Shown in pieces: positions 24,780 to 31,995 of a stretch of 44,037 nucleotides of DNA (positions are counted from its first letter, which is position 1; each line of letters opens with the position of its first letter). A model generated the notes under the pieces. That model searched no databases. It was given only the letters and a program-made list of their open reading frames with translations, and had not been told where the DNA came from. This DNA comes from CAZFMJ01 sp964520045 (lineage in GTDB: Bacteria > Elusimicrobiota > Elusimicrobia > Elusimicrobiales > CAZFMJ01): assembly GCA_964520045.1 (NCBI GenBank), contig CAZFMJ010000018.1, positions 1 through 44,037 on the forward strand, written 5' to 3'. A program made the position numbers and the translations under genes.

Positions 24780-24984
24780 CCGGACAGAAAAGAGGTGAGA
24801 AGATGTCACCAAGTCACCAGACAGGAAAAAGTCACCTGTCACCAGTTTCCAGCCGCCGAGCGTAGTCGAACTGTGGTCATTCCCGAAAGTCTTAATCGGG
24901 AATCCAGTATAATGAGTTTTGAGTTCCGAGTTTAGGATTTTGAATTTAGAGTTTGTAATTTTTGCAGCTACTAAGGACAAAATT
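24780..24984. repeat. Intergenic repeats: GTCACC units, GCGTAGTCGAA and ATTCCCGA hairpin
   Basis: 24803-24852 is made of GTCACCAAGTCACCAG and GTCACCTGTCACCAGTTT units, which recur at 39002-39036 and inverted at 38508-38545. CGAGCGTAGTCGAAC lies at 24858-24872. ATTCCCGA (24879-24886) pairs with TCGGGAAT (24896-24903). AT-rich DNA with TTTTGAGTTCCGAGTTTAGGATTTTGAATTTAGAG-like runs then leads into the ctpA ribosome site AAGGACAA. No gene is present. Confidence 0.55.
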
Positions 24985-26286
24985 ATGAAAATATCGGGGC
25001 GGAGCGCGATAAAATTTGCGGCAGTTTTGTCGGCGGGTTTGTGTTTGGGCGCGGTATGGCGGCTGCCGTGTTATGCGGCGGACCAGACATATCAGCAGTT
25101 TAAGATCCTGGTGGATGTTTTCGACCTTATAAAAGAAAATCATGTCGAGGATATACCGTCCGATAAGCTTATACGCGGAGCCGCGCAGGGAATGGTCGGG
25201 CAATTGGACCCGTTCTCCCAATTTATGGATTCCGACACCCACAAAAGGGTCAAAAGCGATACCGAGGGTGAATTCGGCGGACTGGGCATAAGAATAGGAG
25301 TGCGCGACGGTTTTATATCCGTAATAACGCCTCTGCCCGGAACGCCCGCGTATAAAATATGCATTCAGCCGGGAGACAAAATTATTGAAATAGAAGATGT
25401 CAGCACAAAGGATATGAGTCCCGACGATGCGGTAAAAAAGCTGAGGGGAACCCCCGGCACCAAGGTAAAAATAACCGTGGAGCGCGATATTGAAAATAAA
25501 GATCTGACCGCGGGCTGGACCACTTATTCCTTCACCATAACCAGAGAAATAATAAAGACCGACATTATTAAATACCGCATGCTTGATAATAAGATAGGCT
25601 ACCTTAAACTCATGGAATTCACGGGTCATGCCGCGGAAGACACCCTTTCCGCGCTTAACAGCCTGAAAAAAGACGGAATGGAGGCGCTTGTCCTTGATTT
25701 GCGCAACAATCCCGGCGGTCTTTTGTCGGCGTCCGTCGATATCTCCAAATATTTCATAAACTCCAGCAGAATGATCGTATACACGAAAGGAAGAAAACCG
25801 GAGAATTATCAGGAATTCCGCAGTAATTCCAAGGCGCTCTTTGAAAATCTCCCGATTGCGGTGCTGGTAAACGGAGGTTCGGCTTCCGCCAGCGAGATTC
25901 TTTCGGGAGCGCTTAAGGACAATAAGCGGGCGGTAATAATAGGTTCCAAGACGTTCGGCAAAGCAAGCGTTCAGTCTGTTATTCCGTTAAGCGACGGTTC
26001 GGGTTTGAGGCTTACCGTAGCCAAATATTACACGCCTTCGGGTAAATTAATACAGCATACCGATAAAGGGGAAGGCGGAATAGCGCCCGACATAGACATA
26101 AAAGTATCCCGCGAGACGGAAGTAAAGCTGTGGAATCAGCTTAATGAAGTGTTTTATCCCTGCAAACCAGCGGCGGCTCCCAAAAAGGATGATAAGCAGG
26201 AGCCTCCTGTCCGCGACGAAGTATTTGAAAGAGCCGTTGAGCTTTTAAAAGCGCGCGAGGCGCTGGGCAATATAATCGTTAAATGA
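24985..26286 (+). CDS. ctpA: Carboxy-terminal processing protease (S41)
   Basis: This 433-residue exported serine protease of the CtpA/Prc family trims C-termini of envelope proteins. It has a signal peptide (residues 1 to about 31, CYAA-DQ). A helical region contains VDVFDLIKENHVED and LDPFSQFMD. A PDZ domain follows, with GGLGIRIG...ITPLPGTPAYKICIQPGDKIIEIED. The catalytic core has LVLDLRNNPGGLL and GGSASASEIL with the nucleophilic serine, and the general-base lysine 25 residues later in TFGKAS. The C-terminal region has a Lys/Pro linker and a helix. AAGGACAA precedes ATG 24985. It follows the FtsX-EnvC pair, a common order, and overlaps tsaD by 4 bp (ATGA). Confidence 0.95.
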   Translation: MKISGRSAIKFAAVLSAGLCLGAVWRLPCYAADQTYQQFKILVDVFDLIKENHVEDIPSDKLIRGAAQGMVGQLDPFSQFMDSDTHKRVKSDTEGEFGGLGIRIGVRDGFISVITPLPGTPAYKICIQPGDKIIEIEDVSTKDMSPDDAVKKLRGTPGTKVKITVERDIENKDLTAGWTTYSFTITREIIKTDIIKYRMLDNKIGYLKLMEFTGHAAEDTLSALNSLKKDGMEALVLDLRNNPGGLLSASVDISKYFINSSRMIVYTKGRKPENYQEFRSNSKALFENLPIAVLVNGGSASASEILSGALKDNKRAVIIGSKTFGKASVQSVIPLSDGSGLRLTVAKYYTPSGKLIQHTDKGEGGIAPDIDIKVSRETEVKLWNQLNEVFYPCKPAAAPKKDDKQEPPVRDEVFERAVELLKAREALGNIIVK

Positions 26287-27308
26287 ACGTCCTCGGGATT
26301 GAAACTACCTGCGACGAGACTTCCGCCGCGGTATTCGACGGTAGTTCCATCCTTTCAAATGTGATTTTTTCCCAGGTGCTTTTGCACAGCCGTTTCAAGG
26401 GCGTTGTTCCTGAACTTGCCAGCCGCGCCCATATGGAAAGAGCGGCCGGAATAATAAAGCAGGCGCTTGAACAGGCGGAAAAGAAAAGCGGAGGGCGGAT
26501 AGATTTGGTGGCTTTTGCAAGAGGTCCCGGGCTTCCGGGCGCTCTTCTTGTGGGAAGGGTCGCCGCAGAAACATCGGCCCGGGTGCTTGGGACCGGACTT
26601 ATAGGCGTAAATCACCTTGAGGGGCATCTTCTGGCCTGCGAACTGGACAAAGACGGGGCGGTAACTCCTCTTGAATTCCCGCTGATAGCGCTTATAGTAT
26701 CGGGCGGGCATACGGAATTATGGCTGGCGCGCGGTTACGGCAGATACGTCCTGCTTGGAAAAACGCGCGATGATGCGGCCGGCGAAGCTTTTGACAAGGT
26801 CGCCAAACTTCTGGGATTGGGCTATCCGGGAGGCCCCGCTGTGGAGCGGGCGGCTTTATGCGGAGGAAAGGACAGTATAAAATTTCCCAGACCTTTTCTT
26901 GAAGGCACATGGGATTTTTCATTCAGCGGACTTAAGACCGCGGTGGCGTATTATCTTAGGGACGCCGGTTTTGACCGGAAGTTAAAATCCCCCAAAATTA
27001 TCGGAGATATCTGCGCCTCTTTTCAGTCCGCGGCCGTAGAAACGCTTTCAGTCAAAGCGGTTAAGGCCGCTAAAAAATTAGGCATTTACAGAATCGCCGT
27101 AGGAGGAGGCGTGGCGGCGAATTCCGAATTGCGTTCGGTACTTGCCGGCCGCGCGAAAGCCGAAGGTCTTAAAGTACGCTTCGCGTCACGGCGGTTTTGC
27201 ATGGATAATGCGGCCATGATAGCTCTCGCCGGCTATAGAAAATTTCAGCATGCGGGCCGCGGGTGTTTGGGCGGCCGTATTTTTATCGATCCCGAACTTA
27301 AAATATGA
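26283..27308 (+). CDS. tsaD: tRNA threonylcarbamoyladenosine transferase TsaD
   Basis: TsaD (Kae1/Gcp), 341 residues, transfers the threonylcarbamoyl group to A37 of ANN-decoding tRNAs in the TsaB-TsaD-TsaE complex. It is an ASKHA-fold ATPase. It has the opening ETTCDETSAAV, PELASRAHMERA, the metal-binding NHLEGHL (HxxxH), IVSGGHTEL, the DDAAGEAFDKVAKLLGLGYPGGP stretch, and GGGVAANSELR near the end. The length and all motifs are normal. It overlaps ctpA by 4 bp (ATGA) and the next gene by 4 bp (ATGA), so it sits in the middle of a coupled run. The window has no tsaB or tsaE. Confidence 0.97.
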   Translation: MNVLGIETTCDETSAAVFDGSSILSNVIFSQVLLHSRFKGVVPELASRAHMERAAGIIKQALEQAEKKSGGRIDLVAFARGPGLPGALLVGRVAAETSARVLGTGLIGVNHLEGHLLACELDKDGAVTPLEFPLIALIVSGGHTELWLARGYGRYVLLGKTRDDAAGEAFDKVAKLLGLGYPGGPAVERAALCGGKDSIKFPRPFLEGTWDFSFSGLKTAVAYYLRDAGFDRKLKSPKIIGDICASFQSAAVETLSVKAVKAAKKLGIYRIAVGGGVAANSELRSVLAGRAKAEGLKVRFASRRFCMDNAAMIALAGYRKFQHAGRGCLGGRIFIDPELKI

Positions 27309-28510
27309 TTTTTTGGGCGCTTCCCAACAGCGGCATTAAAACAGCTTCTTCTCTGAAGGAGCTTCTCTGCGGATTTGCTGAAGAGCATCCGGATATTTCC
27401 GTTGAAACATCGGTGAAAACCCCGCTTTCTCTGTGGAAAAATCTTTTTTTATGTCCTCAGCGCCCCAAAGATTTTACCGCTCCCGATTTAGTGCAGATCC
27501 CTCACCATTGGACGACCCTTTTCGCCCGCCTCGGCGCTTTACATGATCTTGCCGACATAGGCCTGCCTGTTTTGGAGAAAGAATGGCCCGAGGCCGTATT
27601 CGGACATTGTTTTCTGGCCGGCAGCGGCAGGGCCTATTCCGTTCCGTGGTGGATGGAATTTTCAGTTTTGCATTACAGGGCGGATTTTCTTGACGGAATC
27701 TGCTCCGATCTGGAAAAAAAGCTTTCCGCATGGGATGGATTTACCGAGGTCTGCGGAATTCTGGCTAAAAAACGCAGGATGCCGGAAGAATTCCGCCCCC
27801 TGGCTAATTCCAATCAGGCCGGGACTGTTTCGGTAAAAGACGCTCTTCCCTGCGTTTGGAACCGCGGCGGCGAGCTTTTTTCCGCCGATATGAGCCGGTC
27901 GGCGGTAAATAAGGAAGAGGTCGCCGAGGGGATAGAGGATTACCTTTCTTTGGGCAGAGAGGGATATCTGCCGCTTATGACGGAAGGCGGAGGCGGAAGC
28001 AATTCTCTTGACGGCTCAACCGCGGGCATGCAGTTGTCAAGAAGATTCAGGCCTTTTACCGGAAGGCGCGGAAAAAATCCGGATATACGGACGCTTCCGT
28101 TTCCCGTCTCCGGAGGGAGCGGGCTTTTGGCCGGCCATAATCTGGCGGTCGTAAGGGATTCGCCTAACATCAAAGACGCCGTGGCGCTTTTAAAATGGCT
28201 TTCCCGTCCGGATGTGCAATTGCGCTATGCCCAGTCCATACGGGCTTTTCCGTGCGGAAGGCAGTCTTTGGAAGAATTGTTCCTTTTGGGCGGGAGCGCT
28301 TTCAACGTGTATAAACTGGCTTTTGAACGTTCAAAGACGATAGCCAATAATACCATCTCGGGCACTTATGAGATCCTTCTTGACAATGCGCTGTGGAAAG
28401 CCTGCAGGGAAATATTGCGCGGCTCTTATTCAAAGGATTTCCTTGTTCAAAAACTTATAATGGTTCAGGCGGAGGTCGATTATCTGCTTTCTCTTTACGG
28501 TGACCGATGA
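27305..28510 (+). CDS. Extracellular solute-binding-like protein lacking a signal peptide
   Basis: This 401-residue protein has the shape of a family 1 (maltose/sugar-type) ABC substrate-binding protein. It contains IFWALPNSGIKTASSLKELLCGFAEEHPDISVET at the start, PDLVQIPHHWTTLFARLGALHDL, a VPWWMEFSVLHYRADFL hinge region and NLAVVRDSPNIKDAVALLKWLSRPDVQLRYA near the end. It begins directly at the first beta strand of the mature fold. An in-frame TAA (27299-27301) just upstream rules out a longer N-terminus, so there is no signal peptide. No ABC permease is nearby. It overlaps both tsaD and the diguanylate cyclase gene by 4 bp. I infer a cytoplasmic ligand sensor coupled to the cyclase. The ligand is unknown; a sugar is likely from the family. 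Confidence 0.78.
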   Translation: MIFWALPNSGIKTASSLKELLCGFAEEHPDISVETSVKTPLSLWKNLFLCPQRPKDFTAPDLVQIPHHWTTLFARLGALHDLADIGLPVLEKEWPEAVFGHCFLAGSGRAYSVPWWMEFSVLHYRADFLDGICSDLEKKLSAWDGFTEVCGILAKKRRMPEEFRPLANSNQAGTVSVKDALPCVWNRGGELFSADMSRSAVNKEEVAEGIEDYLSLGREGYLPLMTEGGGGSNSLDGSTAGMQLSRRFRPFTGRRGKNPDIRTLPFPVSGGSGLLAGHNLAVVRDSPNIKDAVALLKWLSRPDVQLRYAQSIRAFPCGRQSLEELFLLGGSAFNVYKLAFERSKTIANNTISGTYEILLDNALWKACREILRGSYSKDFLVQKLIMVQAEVDYLLSLYGDR

Positions 28511-30066
28511 TCCAGCAAAAAGACTTGTTGTATCTCTATAAATTCCACAAAGAACTTAATCAGCCTTTTGACAGTTCTTACAAGCTTATCGTACACGCGC
28601 TGGGTCTCATAGCGAACCAGCTCAAGCTTGATACGCTCAGTTTTTTTCTGTGGGATCCCGCGGAATCCGTTTTGTCCCTTAAGCTGGCGTGGCGTTACGG
28701 CGTATGCATGGAGCTGGAGGAATATATTGAGGTTGATGAATCCTCCCGGCTGTATGAGGTGATAGAAAATCAAAAAACATTGGTTTCGGGTTCCCCTTTG
28801 TATAACGGCGTATATATTCCTCTGCAATGGGGGGAGGCGGCCAAGGCCGGTCTTTCCGGGCAGACGCACAGGCTCAGGGCCAGGCATTCGGGCGCGATAC
28901 GGCTTGAGCGCAGGAAAAATTCCAAAATGTTTACCCGCAAGGAGATAGAATTCGTCAAAGGGCTTGTCGAGGAAATGGCGCAGAATTTTTATCAGGCGGA
29001 GCTGGATCAGTCAAGCCGGGAGCAGCTGCGCAGGCTTACCGCTCTCACGGAATTGACCGAGATATTCGCCACTTCTCTCCGGGTCAATGACGGCCTCAGG
29101 CTTATTCTTCAGGGCATACGGCAGTCTTTCGGGTTTGACCGCGTAAGGCTTTATCTGGTGGATAAGGAAGCAAATAAGCTTAAAGGCGAACTCAGCGCCG
29201 ATATCTGGGGGCATGTGCGCAGTCTTTCGTATGAAGAGATACCGCTTGAGGCCGGCAGCCACCGCTTCGCGGATATCATTTTGGGAAAAAGCCCCGAGAA
29301 TTTTGCGGAAAGATACAAGGATTCCGTCATTTATCTGCCTCTCACCGTACAGAGCGAAACCATAGGACTTCTTATGCTTGACACGCTTTTATCGCAGCAG
29401 CCGATACTCCATGACGATCTTGTTATGATAAAATCTTTCGCCGGGCAGATAGCTTTGGCGGTCGACAATTCCCGGCTTTTTGAAAAGGTTCAGGAACTGT
29501 CCCTTTACGATGAACTTACCCGTCTGCCCATGCGGCGGTTTTTCTTCGAGAGGCTTCAGGCCGAAGTCTACCGCGCCGAAAGGTTCAAACAGCCGATGGC
29601 GCTTATCTGGATGGATGTGGATTATCTCAAGGAAATCAACGACACTTACGGACATCTGATAGGCGACCATGCTCTTAAAGAAGTAAGCCGCGTCGTTTTG
29701 GGGAATCTGCGAAAGATCGATTTTCCCTGCCGCTACGGCGGCGATGAGATACTTATTCTGCTTCCGCAGGCGCGGGCGGCCGAAGCCAAAGCCATAGCGA
29801 GCCGTCTGGCGGTTCAATCCAGCGAGATAAGAATTCCGGTCGCATTTTCCAAAACGGGAGAAGTGCGCCTGACCGTGAGCCAGGGCATAGCTACGTTTCC
29901 CGACGACGCGGGTTCGCAGGAGGAACTGCTTCAAAAGGCGGACGAAGCGCTGTACTGGGTTAAATCGCACGGCAAAGGCGCCATAGCGCTTTACGGGGAC
30001 GTTATAAAGGGGACGGTAAACGGTAGAGGGGAGACGGTAGAAGGGGAAAAAAAGGGGAATAATTAG
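28507..30066 (+). CDS. Diguanylate cyclase with two GAF domains
   Basis: This 519-residue cytoplasmic protein makes c-di-GMP from two GTP. Two GAF-like sensor domains (about residues 20-160 and 180-325) precede a GGDEF domain (about 335-500). Its signature loop is RYGGDEI, with Ile in place of Phe, which is tolerated in active enzymes. LYDELTRLPMRRFFFERL and MDVDYLKEINDTYGHLIGDHAL carry the metal- and GTP-binding residues. The inhibitory I-site RxxD is present as RKID, five residues before GGDE, so product feedback is likely. No membrane helix is seen. It is coupled by ATGA to the solute-binding-like gene. The last 19 residues (KGTVNGRGETVEG...) are translated from a GACGGTAAACGGTAG repeat. 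Confidence 0.92.
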   Translation: MIQQKDLLYLYKFHKELNQPFDSSYKLIVHALGLIANQLKLDTLSFFLWDPAESVLSLKLAWRYGVCMELEEYIEVDESSRLYEVIENQKTLVSGSPLYNGVYIPLQWGEAAKAGLSGQTHRLRARHSGAIRLERRKNSKMFTRKEIEFVKGLVEEMAQNFYQAELDQSSREQLRRLTALTELTEIFATSLRVNDGLRLILQGIRQSFGFDRVRLYLVDKEANKLKGELSADIWGHVRSLSYEEIPLEAGSHRFADIILGKSPENFAERYKDSVIYLPLTVQSETIGLLMLDTLLSQQPILHDDLVMIKSFAGQIALAVDNSRLFEKVQELSLYDELTRLPMRRFFFERLQAEVYRAERFKQPMALIWMDVDYLKEINDTYGHLIGDHALKEVSRVVLGNLRKIDFPCRYGGDEILILLPQARAAEAKAIASRLAVQSSEIRIPVAFSKTGEVRLTVSQGIATFPDDAGSQEELLQKADEALYWVKSHGKGAIALYGDVIKGTVNGRGETVEGEKKGNN

Positions 30067-30068
30067 CC

Positions 30069-30140
30069 GTCCCAAACAATCCGTAAATGCCATGAGTTTG
30101 GGACGTCCAATGCTCACTGTCTTTAAGGAAAGCATTGGAC
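30069..30140. repeat. GTCC double hairpin, copy B
   Basis: The first hairpin pairs GTCCCAAAC (30069-30077) with GTTTGGGAC (30096-30104). The second pairs GTCCAATGCT (30105-30114) with AGCATTGGAC (30131-30140) over 10 perfect pairs. The first loop, AATCCGTAAATGCCATGA, matches the family loop. The element starts 3 bp after the diguanylate cyclase stop codon. Confidence 0.8.
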
Positions 30141-30212
30141 GCAAAGATGCTCAAAATGCGTAAAGGCACGAAGAAAGATCGGCCACATAAAGCACAGAAA
30201 GCACAAAAAAAT
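30141..30212. repeat. Degenerate GCACAAAG repeats
   Basis: GCAAAGATGCTCAAAATGCGTAAAGGCACGAAG is followed by GGCCACATAAAGCACAGAAAGCACA. The same word family occurs at 841-930 and, inverted, at about 43990-44025. There is no coding potential. Confidence 0.5.
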
Positions 30213-30248
30213 AAAAAAGATTTTTGAGACACGATTTTTTTAGAAGAA

Positions 30249-30378
30249 GGGAAACAGGAGAAAATAAATGGCGGGTTGGAGACGGAAAGGGAAAAACATA
30301 AATAAAATTTTTTCTCTTTTCTGTTTTTCTTTTCCTGTTCCCTATCTACTATCTGCTATCTGCTATCTGCTGTTTTCT
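30249..30378. repeat. Inverted-arm repeat spanning the start of the 30268 gene
   Basis: GGGAAACAGGAGAAAA (30249-30264), which contains the Shine-Dalgarno CAGGAG, is nearly complementary to TTTTCCTGTTCCC (30330-30342) inside the coding region. 30340-30378 is a CTATCTGCTATCTGC run that matches, inverted, the intergenic DNA at 33758-33792. The repeat therefore supplies both the possible sequestering arm and the signal-peptide core. Confidence 0.6.
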
Positions 30379-31704
30379 GCCGGCCCCGCCATGGCCGCCT
30401 ATGAAGACATAGGGCTCGGAGCCAGAGCTCAGGGCATGGGCAATGCGTTGACCGGAATTGACGCGGATGCGTCGGCGATCGGGCTCAATCCCGCCGGACT
30501 CGGCGGATTTCGCAAGGCTGAATTCGGCATAGATTTTCTGCGTACTTTCAGGACTCCCGCCGGAGACATCGATTTGACCGGCCTGTCCTTGTGGGGAATT
30601 TATCCTTCCGACCTGCCGGGAAGGATAGGAATTTTCGGGATCGCCGGCAGAGAGGCGGGCGTTAAAAATTTTTCCAAAGATAAAGAAATAAATTTAAGCT
30701 ACGGCACATGGCAGTTTAAAAGGACGCGGATGGGAGTTGTGGATATAGGCGGTTCTTTGAAAATGTTCCAGCGCAATGCCGTTTCCGGAGGCGGTTCGGC
30801 GTTCGGGGCGGCGGTGGATTTCGGCGCCCTGCTCAGAATGGACAGCGGCCGCTCTTTCGGACTTTCCCTTCTTAACGTCCCGAATCCCGATATGAGCCTT
30901 TCCGGAAAAAAAGACAAGGCTCCGGTTGTTATCAGGGTAGGAGCCGGAGAGCAGACCGAGGATTATACTTTGTCCGTGGATTTTGCCCGGCGCTCGGCTT
31001 CCACGGCGGGCGAAAGTTATACTTTGAGCTCCGGTTTCGAATACTGGTGGGCCACTTACCGGCGCGGAACTTTCGGGGCAAGAACCGGGCTTAATCTGGG
31101 CAACCGGACCTCTGCCGCGAATTTAGGCGTTTCCTACAAATATCTCGGCGGTCAGATTCATTACGCCGTCATTCTTCCGCTTACCAGAAAATTTGAAATG
31201 GGGCAAAGCGTCAGCCTTATGATACGCTTCGGGGAGCGCACCTCGGAGTCCGAATGCGAGCGTCTGTTGAGGCAGGAAATGCATTACCGCTCCGGACTTC
31301 TGGATGTCATGCGCGGAAGCGAGGGCAGGGAAAATGCGCTGAAAAAGAAATTGGAGACTCTTCAGATGGAAGCCGATTACATAAAAGAAAGGCTCGATGA
31401 GGAATCCGCCGCCGTTAAGCAGGCGGAAAATTCAAAGGCGAGGCTTGAGAAAATTTTTGAAAGGCAGAAAAAAACCGAAACTGAGGCCAAAGAAAACCGC
31501 ATAAAACAGGAAGAAGAGCTGAAAACCGGCGCCGCGAATAAATTTAAAATGGATTGGGACTCTTATCTCAGGCTTAAGGCCGGAGGGGCTTCCGAGGTGA
31601 AACTTAAATCCGAGCTTGAGCGAATACTGCGCGAATACCAGAATGCGGGCATCGACACAAGCCACGCCACGATTGAGCTGAGAAGCCTCGCGATCCCGAG
31701 GTAA
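30268..31704 (+). CDS. PorV/UPF0164-type barrel with C-terminal coiled coil
   Basis: This 478-residue outer-membrane protein has a signal peptide cleaved near residue 43 (PAMA-AY). Its hydrophobic core, YLLSAICYLLFS, is encoded by CTATCTGC repeats. The family signature is YEDIGLGARAQGMGNALTGIDADASAIGLNPAGLGGF. Beta strands run to about residue 330 and end near VSLMIRFGE. A long charged coiled coil follows (about 345-430: LKKKLETLQMEADYIKERLDEE), then a short C-terminal helix region. GGAGAAAATAA precedes ATG 30268. The coiled coil should lie in the periplasm and could contact the inner-membrane coiled-coil protein encoded next. That pairing is inferred from order only. Confidence 0.75.
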   Translation: MAGWRRKGKNINKIFSLFCFSFPVPYLLSAICYLLFSAGPAMAAYEDIGLGARAQGMGNALTGIDADASAIGLNPAGLGGFRKAEFGIDFLRTFRTPAGDIDLTGLSLWGIYPSDLPGRIGIFGIAGREAGVKNFSKDKEINLSYGTWQFKRTRMGVVDIGGSLKMFQRNAVSGGGSAFGAAVDFGALLRMDSGRSFGLSLLNVPNPDMSLSGKKDKAPVVIRVGAGEQTEDYTLSVDFARRSASTAGESYTLSSGFEYWWATYRRGTFGARTGLNLGNRTSAANLGVSYKYLGGQIHYAVILPLTRKFEMGQSVSLMIRFGERTSESECERLLRQEMHYRSGLLDVMRGSEGRENALKKKLETLQMEADYIKERLDEESAAVKQAENSKARLEKIFERQKKTETEAKENRIKQEEELKTGAANKFKMDWDSYLRLKAGGASEVKLKSELERILREYQNAGIDTSHATIELRSLAIPR

Positions 31705-31724
31705 AGCATAAGCAAAGACCGGTA

Positions 31725-31800
31725 GACAGAATCCAGAATTCGGAATTTATTGCTCCTGATTTCTGAATTCTGCCTGCCGGCTGCCTGCGCGGATGCGCAA
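31725..31800. repeat. GAATTC inverted repeat and CTGCCTGCCGG repeat-like DNA
   Basis: CAGAATCCAGAATTCGGAAT is imperfectly complementary to ATTTCTGAATTCTGCCTG about 12 bp later. CTGCCTGCCGGCTGCCTGC follows. This lies just after the 31704 stop and has no T-run long enough for a confident terminator. Confidence 0.4.
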
Positions 31801-31871
31801 TAAAAACCTTCCTTGTAACTTTTTCTTAACAACTTATCCATCCTTTGTTAATACCATAAAAGTAAGATTAG

Positions 31872-31980
31872 GCAGAAGGTAGATGGCAGATGGTAGACGG
31901 TAGACGGAAAAGAGAAGACGAAAAAAGTAATCATTTCCCGTTTTTTCTCGCCCGTCTTCCGTTTACCATCTACCGTTTCA
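31872..31980. repeat. Inverted-arm GGTAGATGG repeat upstream of 31996
   Basis: GGTAGATGG (31878-31886) is perfectly complementary to CCATCTACC (31966-31974). Between them, TAGACGGTAGACGGAAAAG and GACGAAAAAA pair imperfectly with TTTTTTCTC and GTCTTCCGT. The hairpin ends about 22 bp before ATG 31996. Confidence 0.6.
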
Positions 31981-31995
31981 CTTGCGGTTCATCAT

